DNA of 64,000 bases from Pseudomonas sp. C1C7 (lineage in GTDB: Bacteria > Pseudomonadota > Gammaproteobacteria > Pseudomonadales > Pseudomonadaceae): assembly GCF_013359595.1 (NCBI RefSeq), contig NZ_JABFMP010000032.1, forward strand, positions 17,334-81,333, in the 5' to 3' direction. Shown in pieces: positions 35,239 through 43,124 of the stretch. The notes beneath the pieces were generated by a model, which saw nothing but the letters and a program-made list of their open reading frames with translations, had not been told where the DNA came from and did not search any database. The position numbers and the translations under genes were made by a program. Positions within the stretch are counted from its first letter, which is position 1. Every line of letters starts with the position of its first letter.

Positions 35239-36450
35239 ATGTCCTCAATGACGACCCCTACTGCCACCGCCTCGGTGGCCAGCCAGACCAGCCCGCTGGT
35301 CATGCGAGTGATCGGTGCCTGTGCCCTGGCGCACCTGATCAACGACCTGATCCAGGCCGTGCTGCCTTCGATCTACCCGCTGCTCAAGGCCAGCTACGGA
35401 CTGAGCTTCACCCAGGTGGGTCTGATCACCCTGACCTTCCAGCTGACCGCGTCGCTGTTGCAGCCCTGGGTCGGCTATCACACCGACCGTCATCCCAAAC
35501 CCTGGCTGTTGCCGGCCGGGATGGTCTGCACGCTGATCGGCATTCTGATGCTGGCATTCGTTGGTAATTTCCCGGCGATTCTCGCGGCCTCGGCGCTGGT
35601 GGGCATCGGTTCCTCGACCTTCCACCCGGAAACCTCGCGGGTGGCGCGTCTGGCGTCGGGTGGTCGTTATGGCCTGGCGCAGTCGACCTTCCAGGTGGGC
35701 GGCAACGCCGGCACCGCTTTCGGCCCGTTGCTGGCGGCGGCGATCATCATTCCCTACGGCCAGGGCAACGTGGCCTGGTTCGGCCTGTTTGCGGTGTTCG
35801 CGATCCTGGTGCTGTTCGGCCTGAGCCGCTGGTACCGCGCGCACCTGAACCTGTTCAAGCTCAAGCAGGGCGGCAAGGCGACCCACGGTCTGTCGAAGCA
35901 ACGGGTGACCTTTGCCCTGGTGGTGCTGGCGCTGCTGGTGTTCTCCAAGTACTTCTACATGTCCAGCTTCACCAGCTACTTCACCTTCTACCTGATCGAG
36001 AAATTCGACCTGTCGGTGGCAAGTTCGCAGCTTTACCTGTTCCTGTTCCTCGGTTCGGTGGCCGCCGGCACCTTCTTCGGCGGGCCGATCGGCGACAAGA
36101 TCGGGCGCAAGAAAGTGATCTGGTTCTCGATCCTGGGTGCCGCGCCCTTCACCCTCGCCCTGCCCTATGTCGACCTGTTCTGGACCAGCGTGCTGAGCGT
36201 GATCATCGGCTTCATCCTCGCCTCGGCGTTCTCCGCCATCGTGGTGTTCGCCCAGGAACTGGTGCCGGGCAACGTCGGCATGATCGCCGGCGTGTTCTTC
36301 GGCCTGATGTTCGGCTTCGGCGGCATCGGCGCCGCGCTGCTGGGGCATCTGGCGGACATTCATGGCATCGAATACGTGTACACGCTGTGCTCCTTCCTGC
36401 CGCTGCTCGGCATCCTGACCATCCTCCTGCCGTCGACCAAAGGGGTTTGA
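35239..36450 (+). CDS. MFS efflux transporter, fosmidomycin-resistance (Fsr) type
   Basis: A 403-residue, 12-helix MFS protein. HLINDLIQAVLPSIYPLLK and GIGSSTFHPETSRVARLASGGR are typical of the Fsr family, and GYHTDRHPKP replaces the classic GxxxDRxGRR loop, as in that family. GPIGDKIGRKKVIW is the corresponding loop in the second half. It probably exports a small toxic compound and is controlled by the divergent AraC regulator. Confidence 0.9.
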   Translation: MSSMTTPTATASVASQTSPLVMRVIGACALAHLINDLIQAVLPSIYPLLKASYGLSFTQVGLITLTFQLTASLLQPWVGYHTDRHPKPWLLPAGMVCTLIGILMLAFVGNFPAILAASALVGIGSSTFHPETSRVARLASGGRYGLAQSTFQVGGNAGTAFGPLLAAAIIIPYGQGNVAWFGLFAVFAILVLFGLSRWYRAHLNLFKLKQGGKATHGLSKQRVTFALVVLALLVFSKYFYMSSFTSYFTFYLIEKFDLSVASSQLYLFLFLGSVAAGTFFGGPIGDKIGRKKVIWFSILGAAPFTLALPYVDLFWTSVLSVIIGFILASAFSAIVVFAQELVPGNVGMIAGVFFGLMFGFGGIGAALLGHLADIHGIEYVYTLCSFLPLLGILTILLPSTKGV

Positions 36451-36513
36451 TGAGGACGGGCCACCTTCGGGTGGCCTATCCTGTTGATTCAACCCATCAC
36501 GCCGGTCGCGCCC

Positions 36514-37188
36514 ATGTCCTCCCCGGAAACCAGCCTGCTGCAGAGCTGGCAGAACAACGCCCAAGCCTGGATCGAAGCCGTGCGCAGCGGCGCCATCGAA
36601 AGTCGTCAGCAGGTGACTGATCGGGCGATTTTGCTGGCCATTCAGAGTCGCCAGCCTGAGCGTGTGCTGGATCTGGGCTGCGGTGAAGGCTGGCTGTTAA
36701 GGGCGCTGGCGGAACGCGGGATCGAGGCGGTCGGGGTGGATGGCGACGCGACGCTGGTGGCGTCGGCGCGGGCAACTTGTTCTTCGCGGGTGCATCTGGC
36801 GAACTATGAAACGCTTGTCGACGCACAGGTGGATATCGGCACAGATTACGACGTGATCTGCGCCAATTTCGCCCTGCTGCACCAGGACATCATTCCCCTA
36901 CTTGCTGCGATGAACGCCCTGCTCGCCCCCGGCGGCGCGCTGGTGATCCAGACGCTGCATCCGTGGACCGCGGCGGCGGGCGATTATCAGGATGGCTGGC
37001 GTGAAGAAACCTTCGCCGGATTCAAGGGTCAATGGCAGCCCATGCCGTGGTACATGCGCACCCTGTCCAGCTGGATCAGGGCCCTGGACATGGCCGGCCT
37101 GCGCCTGGCCGAACTGCAGGAGCCCCAGCACCCGCAAAGCCCCGTACCGCAGTCTTTACTGCTAGTGGCCACGCCCCAAACCCTGTAG
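36514..37188 (+). CDS. Class I SAM-dependent methyltransferase
   Basis: A 224-residue methyltransferase. Motif I is VLDLGCGEGWLLRALA; VGVDGDATLV and YDVICANFALLHQDI follow, then GGALVIQTLHPW. The substrate is unknown. The start at 36514 (MSSPETS) is the first ATG; an upstream TTG is less likely. The TAG stop falls inside a REP palindrome (37183-37212), so the last codons and stop are supplied by the repeat. Confidence 0.88.
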   Translation: MSSPETSLLQSWQNNAQAWIEAVRSGAIESRQQVTDRAILLAIQSRQPERVLDLGCGEGWLLRALAERGIEAVGVDGDATLVASARATCSSRVHLANYETLVDAQVDIGTDYDVICANFALLHQDIIPLLAAMNALLAPGGALVIQTLHPWTAAAGDYQDGWREETFAGFKGQWQPMPWYMRTLSSWIRALDMAGLRLAELQEPQHPQSPVPQSLLLVATPQTL

Positions 37189-37212
37189 GAGCGAGCATGC
37201 TCGCTCCTACAG
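37183..37212. repeat. Perfect 30-bp REP palindrome
   Basis: CTGTAGGAGCGAGCA followed directly by its reverse complement TGCTCGCTCCTACAG. It contains the stop codon of the methyltransferase (37186-37188) and ends 33 bases before the next gene; it may end transcription or stabilise the 3' end. Confidence 0.85.
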
Positions 37213-37244
37213 GAAGCGGGCCCAGATCCAATCAGGAGATCACC

Positions 37245-37859
37245 ATGCGCAAACTCATCGTTGCCGCCTTCATGTCCATCGACGGCGTCATGCAAGCCCC
37301 CGGCGGCCCCGAGGAAGACCGCAGCGACGGCTTTCGCTTCGGCGGCTGGATCGTGCCCTACGCCGACGAGGTGTCCGGCGAGGCAGTGATGGATCTGTTC
37401 GCCGAGCCCTTCGAATTGCTCTTGGGCCGGCGTACCTACGACATCTTCGCGGGCTACTGGCCGCAGATAAAACCCGACGCCCAAAACCCCATCGCCGACC
37501 TGTTCAACGCCGTGCCCAAGCACGTGGCTACTCATCGACCGGATTCGCTGGATTGGCATAACAGTCGGGTGCTGGATGCCGATGTCGTCGGTGCCGCGCG
37601 CGCGCTCAAGCAGCAGAACGGTTCACAACTACTGACACAGGGCAGCGGCGATCTGGTGCGTCAGCTGTTGGCGGCGGGGTTGGTGGATGAGTTGAGGTTG
37701 ATGATTCATCCCGTTCTGCTGGGGAGTGGCAAGCGGTTGTTCGGGGATGATGCGCAGGCTTCGGCGTTTGTTCTGGAGCATTCCATCACTACGCCGGGTG
37801 GTGTGCTGGTTGCGCGGTATGTGCGTAGTGGGGATGTGGAGGTCGGAACCTTCGGTTAA
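37245..37859 (+). CDS. Dihydrofolate-reductase-like protein (RibD C-terminal domain family)
   Basis: A 204-residue protein of the small reductase family typified by YwjB/YyaP. It starts MRKLIVAAFMSIDGVMQAPGG, with LLLGRRTYDIFAGYWP and GSGDLVRQLLAAGLVDELRLMIHPVLLGSGKRLF as the signature segments for NADPH binding. CAGGAGATCACC precedes the ATG. The substrate is not known; members are usually single genes. Confidence 0.9.
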   Translation: MRKLIVAAFMSIDGVMQAPGGPEEDRSDGFRFGGWIVPYADEVSGEAVMDLFAEPFELLLGRRTYDIFAGYWPQIKPDAQNPIADLFNAVPKHVATHRPDSLDWHNSRVLDADVVGAARALKQQNGSQLLTQGSGDLVRQLLAAGLVDELRLMIHPVLLGSGKRLFGDDAQASAFVLEHSITTPGGVLVARYVRSGDVEVGTFG

Positions 37860-37886
37860 ACCCCCTCGCCACAGGGTCTGCACAAC

Positions 37887-37967
37887 CTGTAGGAGCTGCC
37901 GAAGGCTGCGATCTTTTGATCCTCAAAAACAAAATCAAATGATCGCAGCCTTCGGCAGCTCCTACAG
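37887..37967. repeat. REP-like hairpin with perfect 27-bp arms
   Basis: The arm 37887-37913 (CTGTAGGAGCTGCC then GAAGGCTGCGATC) is exactly repeated in inverse at 37941-37967. It ends directly at the stop codon of the minus-strand Fur-like gene and is 28 bases past the DHFR-like gene, so it could act as a shared transcription or processing barrier. Confidence 0.85.
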
Positions 37968-38285
37968 TCAGACTGGACTGCGCATCAGAATCGCCCAGGC
38001 CTGCGCGGTAAAGCTGTAGCTCTTGTCCGCCTGGTAATCGATGACCCGCTCTTCGCACAAGCGCTTCAACACCTCACGCACGCTAATGAACGAACACTCC
38101 ACCGCCGAGGCCTCAAGCCAGGCGTGGGTGCCGTTCACGCCGATGTTGCGGCCTTCCCGGGCGGCGACCATCAGGGCGTCGATGACTTTGAGGCGGATCA
38201 GGCTGGTGCGCAGGCCATAGAATTCCAGCAGTTCGCGGATCGGTTTGTTGGTGCGTGGAGCGGTCGGGGCCTGGAGGTGGTGCAT
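37968..38285 (-). CDS. Fur-superfamily-like winged-helix protein, short
   Basis: A 105-residue protein. The segment IRELLEFYGLRTSLIRLKVIDAL, with SAVECSFISVREVLKRLCEERVID after it, has the helix pattern of the Fur-family N-terminal winged helix (GLR.T..R..V...L, then a recognition helix before L...G.I). The C-terminal Fur metal-binding dimerisation domain (HxH, CxxC) is absent. It may be a DNA-binding domain alone. Divergent from the FecR-N-like gene. I am confident of the fold only. Confidence 0.6.
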   Translation of the reverse strand: MHHLQAPTAPRTNKPIRELLEFYGLRTSLIRLKVIDALMVAAREGRNIGVNGTHAWLEASAVECSFISVREVLKRLCEERVIDYQADKSYSFTAQAWAILMRSPV

Positions 38286-38399
38286 GCGAACAGTCCTTTT
38301 CGAAAACGTTTGGGCATTTGAATTGGTGATGTTGTTTTTGACGTTTTTTTACCAATTGCTCCGTTAGAGTGCCTGCATCGGTCACACAGGTAACGGTTG

Positions 38400-38666
38400 A
38401 TGAAACCCTCTAACCCTCAAGATTCAGAAGACGAAATCCTCACCCAGGCCGCGCACTGGTGCCTGCGCCTGAATGATGAAACCTGCACCGCCGAGGAGCG
38501 GGCGGTGTTCCAGCAATGGGTCCAGGCCGATCCGCGGCACGCGTTCGAGTACGCGAAGATGCTGGAGATCTGGGACCTCAGCGACGAGTTGCCGAACGAC
38601 CCGCGCACCGCGAAAAAACTGCTGACCGATCCACCCTCCCGTCACCACGGTGTGCGCAAGATGTAA
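38400..38666 (+). CDS. Orphan FecR N-terminal (DUF4880-like) domain
   Basis: An 88-residue protein. LTQAAHWCLRLNDETCTAEE followed by FQQWVQADPRHAFEYAKMLEIWD is the cytoplasmic N-terminal domain of FecR-type anti-sigma regulators (A.W..RL ... F..W...DP.HA ... W). The transmembrane helix and periplasmic FecR domain that should follow are missing, and no ECF sigma gene is adjacent. It could bind a sigma factor encoded elsewhere or be a leftover. It ends 5 bases before the end of the RND gene on the other strand. Confidence 0.72.
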   Translation: MKPSNPQDSEDEILTQAAHWCLRLNDETCTAEERAVFQQWVQADPRHAFEYAKMLEIWDLSDELPNDPRTAKKLLTDPPSRHHGVRKM

Positions 38667-38671
38667 CCCGC

Positions 38672-41600
38672 TCACAACACACCTTCCTCGACGCTGACCT
38701 TCCGACGCTGGCGCAGCCGCTCGGCCAGGGTCAGCACCGAAACAAAGAACACCGGCACGAACAACACCCCCAGCACCGTCGCCGCCAGCATCCCGCCGAT
38801 CACCCCGGTGCCGATCGCCCGTTGACTGGCCGCACCGGCACCCGTGGCCAGCGCCAGCGGCACCACCCCCAGAATGAACGCCAGCGACGTCATGACAATC
38901 GGCCGAAAGCGCAAACGCGCCGCCTGAGACGCCGCCTGCGCCAGGCTCGCACCCTGCGCATGCAACGCCTTGGCGAACTCGACGATCAGGATCGCGTTCT
39001 TCGCCGCCAGGCCGATGATGGTGATCAGCCCGACCTTGAAATACACGTCATTGGGCATGCCCATGATCGTCACCGCCGCCACCGAGCCGAGCATGCCGAT
39101 GGGCACGATCAGCAGCACGGCAAACGGAATCGCCCAGCTTTCGTACAGCGCCACCAGCACCAGCAGAACCATGGTCAGCGACAGGCCCACCAGCATCGGC
39201 ACCTGATCGCTGGCCTGCTGTTCCTGCAACGACAGCCCCGACCATTCCAGGCTGAAACCGGCCGGCAACTCTCGGGCGATTCTCTTCAATTCCGCCATAG
39301 CTTGCCCGCTGCTGTACCCCGACGCCGCTTCGCCGGAAAAACGCAGCGACGCCGAACCGTTGTAGCGGCCGATCTGCAACGGCCCCACCTGCCACTCGAA
39401 ACGGCTGAAGGCTTCCAACGGCACCAGTTGGTTTTGCCGGTTGGGCACTCGCAGGCGCAACAGCGCTTCGGGGGTCTGCCGACTCCCGCCATCGGCCTGA
39501 ACGATCACCCGCTGCATGCGCCCCTGATTGGCGAATTCGTTGATTTCCTCCGAACCCAGCGCCGAGGCCAGCGCCGCGCTGATCACATCGAAACTCACGC
39601 CCAGCGCCTCGGCCTTTTCCCGGTCGATGCTGATGTTGATCTGCGGCGCATCGGCCAGGGCATCCTCGCTCAGGTGACCGATCACCGGCGAAGCCTTGGC
39701 CGCCGCCAGCAACTGAACCCGCGCCCTCTGCAGCGCCTCGTGCCCCTGCCCCGCCAGATCCTGCAGGCGCAGGTCGAAACCGCTGGCGGTACCGAGGCCG
39801 TCCACCGGTGGCGGCACCACGCTGTACAGCGTGCCGTCGGGAACGTCTTCAAAGGCATCATTCGCCTTGCGCGCCACCGCCTTGCTCGACTCGCCGCTGC
39901 CACGCTGCGACCAGTCCTTGAGGGTGACGTAGGACATGGCCGCGTTGGCCCCTTCCCCGGAAAAACTGAAACCCATGATCGCCAGCACATGGGCGGTGGT
40001 CGGCTGCGCCAGAGCGTATCGCTCCCACGCCTGCACCGTGACGTCGGTGCGCGAGGCCGAAGCCGCGGGCGGCAACTGGATATCGGTGACGATGTAACCC
40101 TGATCCTCGGACGGCAAGAACGAAGTGGGCAGACGCGCGTAGGCAAAGGCCAGCACCAGCAGCAACAGCAGGTACAGGCCCATGCTGCGGGCACCGCGCC
40201 TGACCCAGCTTGCACCGAGTCGCTCGTAACGCTGGGCCAGCGCCTCGAAGCGCCGATTGAATCCGCTCATCCAGCGGTTGCCATGTTCTCCAAGCCCCGG
40301 GTCGAAGGGTTTGATCACCGTCGCGCACAAGGCCGGCGTCAGGGTCAATGCAAGGAACCCGGAAAACAGGATCGACACCGACAGCGCCATGGCGAACTGC
40401 TGATAGATGATCCCCACCGAACCGCCCATGAACGCCAGCGGCAGGAACACCGCCGACAGCACCAGGGTGATGCCGACGATCGCTCCGCTGATCTGCTTCA
40501 TCGCCTTGCGGGTCGCGGCCTTGGGCGACAAATGTTCCTGGCGGATCAGGCGCTCGACGTTCTCCACCACCACGATGGCGTCGTCCACCAGGATGCCGAT
40601 GGCCAGCACCATGCCGAACAGGGTCATCATGTTGATCGAGAAGCCCAGCGGCGCCATCACCGCGATGGTCCCCAGCAGACAGACCGGCACCACCACCGCC
40701 GGAATCAGGGTGTAGCGCAGGTTCTGCAGAAACAGCAGCATCACCAGGAACACCAGGACCATGGCTTCGATCAGGGTGTAGATCACCTGATGGATGGCCA
40801 CGTCGACGAAGTAGGAGGTGTCGTAAGGCACGCTGACGGTCATGTTCGCCGGCAAGGTGCTGGACAGTTGCTCGAGCCGCAGTTTGATCGCCTCGGCGGT
40901 TTCCAGTGCGTTGGCTCCAGGCGCCAGTTGCACCGACATGGCCGCCGCCGGCTTGCCGTTGAGCCGCGCGTCGAAGCGGTAATCCTTGCGCCCCAGTTCG
41001 ACCCGCGCGACATCGCGGATGCGCACGCTGGAGCCATCGTCGTTGGCCCGCAGCACGATGTTGCCGAACGCCTCCACCGATTCCAGCTGCCCCTGCACCA
41101 TCACCGTCGCGGTGATCTGCTGGTCGGCCGGTCCCGGTCGCTCGCCCATGCTGCCGGCGGGTACCTGGGCGTTCTGCGCGGCGATGGCCTTGCCGACGTC
41201 GGCCATCGACAGGTTGTAGCCCACCAGCTTCGCCGGATCGACCCAGATGCGCATGGCCCGTTCGGAGGTGTACATCTGCACCCGCCCGACCCCGTTGACC
41301 CGGCGGATTTCATTGTTGACGGCGCGGGCCGCGTAATCGGCCAGGCCGATGGAGTCCTGCTGATCGTCTGTGTAGGACAAGGCGTAGACCAACAGGAAGT
41401 TGGACCGCGCCTGCTCGACTTTCAGGCCCTGCTCGATCACCGCCCGGGGCATGCGCCCGATCACCCGTTGCAGGCGGTTCTGCACATCGACCTGGGCCAG
41501 GTCGGCATCGGTACCCGGCTTGAAGGTGATGGTGATGTCGGCGCCGCCGTTGGCGCTGTTGGATTCGTGATAGATCAGGCCCTTGAGGCCGTTCAGCTCT

Positions 41601-41800
41601 TCTTCGATCAGGCTGGTGACGTTCTGGCTGACGATCTGTGCCGAGGCGCCGGGGTAGTTGGCGCTGACGGTGATTTGCGTCGGCGCCACGTCGGGGTACT
41701 GATTGACCGCCAGCGTGCCCAGGGTCAGCAACCCGGCAAGGGAAATGAACAGCGCGATGACCCAGGCGAAGTTCGGACGATTGATGAAAAAATCGGGCAT
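38672..41800 (-). CDS. RND multidrug/metabolite efflux pump, inner-membrane subunit (AcrB/HAE1 family)
   Basis: A 1042-residue, 12-helix proton-driven pump with two large periplasmic loops. It starts MPDFFINRPNFAWVIALFIS. The proton-relay aspartates are in GILVDDAIVVVENVER and the matching lysine in GLAAKNAILIVEFAKAL, so it should be active. It lies 26 bases after the adaptor gene. No outer-membrane channel gene is adjacent, so it must use one encoded elsewhere (OprM/TolC type). Position next to siderophore genes suggests export of the product, but drug efflux is equally possible. Confidence 0.93.
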   Translation of the reverse strand: MPDFFINRPNFAWVIALFISLAGLLTLGTLAVNQYPDVAPTQITVSANYPGASAQIVSQNVTSLIEEELNGLKGLIYHESNSANGGADITITFKPGTDADLAQVDVQNRLQRVIGRMPRAVIEQGLKVEQARSNFLLVYALSYTDDQQDSIGLADYAARAVNNEIRRVNGVGRVQMYTSERAMRIWVDPAKLVGYNLSMADVGKAIAAQNAQVPAGSMGERPGPADQQITATVMVQGQLESVEAFGNIVLRANDDGSSVRIRDVARVELGRKDYRFDARLNGKPAAAMSVQLAPGANALETAEAIKLRLEQLSSTLPANMTVSVPYDTSYFVDVAIHQVIYTLIEAMVLVFLVMLLFLQNLRYTLIPAVVVPVCLLGTIAVMAPLGFSINMMTLFGMVLAIGILVDDAIVVVENVERLIRQEHLSPKAATRKAMKQISGAIVGITLVLSAVFLPLAFMGGSVGIIYQQFAMALSVSILFSGFLALTLTPALCATVIKPFDPGLGEHGNRWMSGFNRRFEALAQRYERLGASWVRRGARSMGLYLLLLLVLAFAYARLPTSFLPSEDQGYIVTDIQLPPAASASRTDVTVQAWERYALAQPTTAHVLAIMGFSFSGEGANAAMSYVTLKDWSQRGSGESSKAVARKANDAFEDVPDGTLYSVVPPPVDGLGTASGFDLRLQDLAGQGHEALQRARVQLLAAAKASPVIGHLSEDALADAPQINISIDREKAEALGVSFDVISAALASALGSEEINEFANQGRMQRVIVQADGGSRQTPEALLRLRVPNRQNQLVPLEAFSRFEWQVGPLQIGRYNGSASLRFSGEAASGYSSGQAMAELKRIARELPAGFSLEWSGLSLQEQQASDQVPMLVGLSLTMVLLVLVALYESWAIPFAVLLIVPIGMLGSVAAVTIMGMPNDVYFKVGLITIIGLAAKNAILIVEFAKALHAQGASLAQAASQAARLRFRPIVMTSLAFILGVVPLALATGAGAASQRAIGTGVIGGMLAATVLGVLFVPVFFVSVLTLAERLRQRRKVSVEEGVL

Positions 41801-41826
41801 CGATTGCTTCCTAAGGAGTCAGGCCG

Positions 41827-42975
41827 TCAGTTGCGGGCCTGTTGCTCGGCCAGAGTGATGACGTTGACCTGCATGCCGGCGCTGACCTTGTCGACACGCT
41901 CGACCACCACCTGGTCTCCGGCGGACAGCCCCTGGGTGATCTGCCAGTCCGAGCCCTGCATCGCACCGGTGCTCACGACCCGCTCGCGCACCACGCCCGC
42001 GGCGTCCACCAGCATCAGCCGCGCCTGACCGTCGGTACCGCGCTGCACGGCCTGTTGCGGGACGAACAAGGCTTGCGGATCGACCCCGGCCGGCGCCACC
42101 ACGCGCACGTACATGCCTGGCAGCAGAAGATTGTCGGGGTTGGGGAATTCGCCGCGCAGGGTCACCTGGCCGGTACCGCGATCGACGGAAATGTCGGAGA
42201 ACATCAAGGTGCCACGGCGAGTCTGCGGCGGATTGCCCACCTGCAGCGTGACCTCGGCAGCGCCTGTACCGTTGAGGCGCCCGCTGGCCAGGGCCTGTTG
42301 CAAGGCCACCACCTGATCGGCGGACTGGGTGAAGTCGGCGTAGATCGGGTCCAGTTGCTGAATGCGCGCCATCTGCGTCGCCTCGTCCTGCCCCACGAGC
42401 GAGCCTTCGCTGGCCAGCGCGCGACCGATACGGCCGCTAATGGGCGCACGCACTTGGCAGTAACCGAGGTTGAGTTTCGCGGTGGTGACATCGGCCTGGG
42501 CCGTCAGGCGATTGGCCTGGGCGCTCTTGAGGTCAGACATGGCATCGTCGAAGGCCTGCTGGCTGACCGCGTTGATTTCCACCAATTGCTTGAAGCGCTG
42601 GACCTGGGCGTTGGCGCGATAGGCATCGGCCTCGACCTTGGCCAGTGCGCCTTCGGCGCGCATCAGTGCCGCCTTGAACGGCGCCGGGTCGATGCTGAAC
42701 AGCAACTGGCCGGCCTTGACGTCGCTGCCCTCCTGAAAGTGCCGGGTCAGCACCACCCCGGCCACCCGCGCACGCACCTCGGCAATGCGCACCGGCTCGA
42801 TCCGGCCGGGCAAGTCCGTGGTCATGGCAAAGGAGCGCGGCTGCACCGTCAGGGTCTTCACCTGCGGCAGCGCTGCACTCTGTTCGGCAGGCGCCGTGGG
42901 CTCACCGCAAGCGCTCAATCCCAGCACCGCCAGCAACAGCCAGACGGGTTTCATCGACGCAAACACCTTCTGCAT
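41827..42975 (-). CDS. RND periplasmic adaptor (membrane fusion lipoprotein)
   Basis: A 382-residue MexA/AcrA-type adaptor. The N-terminus MQKVFASMKPVWLLLAVLGLSACGE carries a lipobox (LSAC), so it is a lipoprotein. GRIEPVRIAEVRARVAGVVL is the lipoyl/barrel-sandwich half and PISGRIGRALASEGSLVG its partner, with an alpha-hairpin between. I start at ATG 42975 (GGGAG in front). The longer open frame begins inside a REP element and is not protein-like. Pairs with the pump downstream. Confidence 0.92.
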   Translation of the reverse strand: MQKVFASMKPVWLLLAVLGLSACGEPTAPAEQSAALPQVKTLTVQPRSFAMTTDLPGRIEPVRIAEVRARVAGVVLTRHFQEGSDVKAGQLLFSIDPAPFKAALMRAEGALAKVEADAYRANAQVQRFKQLVEINAVSQQAFDDAMSDLKSAQANRLTAQADVTTAKLNLGYCQVRAPISGRIGRALASEGSLVGQDEATQMARIQQLDPIYADFTQSADQVVALQQALASGRLNGTGAAEVTLQVGNPPQTRRGTLMFSDISVDRGTGQVTLRGEFPNPDNLLLPGMYVRVVAPAGVDPQALFVPQQAVQRGTDGQARLMLVDAAGVVRERVVSTGAMQGSDWQITQGLSAGDQVVVERVDKVSAGMQVNVITLAEQQARN

Positions 42976-43022
42976 TACCACTCCCTGCTCAATGAAAAAA
43001 TTCGTTGAGGCACACCCGTCCC

Positions 43023-43116
43023 CCTGTGGGAGCGAGCTTGCTCGCGATGAGGCCGGCACATCCAACATCAAAGTCGCCTGACACACCGCCATCGCGAGCA
43101 AGCTCGCTCCCACAGG
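43023..43116. repeat. REP-like pair with perfect 26-bp arms
   Basis: The arm at 43023-43048 (CCTGTGGGAGCGAGCTTGCT + CGCGAT) is exactly inverted at 43091-43116. Between the aminotransferase and the adaptor on the same strand, so it may separate expression of the two. Confidence 0.85.
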
Positions 43117-43124
43117 TCACATGC

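Noticed and set aside
38516..42028. A plus-strand open frame of 1170 codons opposite the RND pump
   Set aside because: Antisense to an intact RND pump and adaptor; low-complexity His/Gln/Arg-rich translation.
42976..43113. N-terminal extension of the RND adaptor
   Set aside because: The extra codons come from a REP element (reads MGASLLAM...) and lack protein character; a lipoprotein signal begins at 42975.
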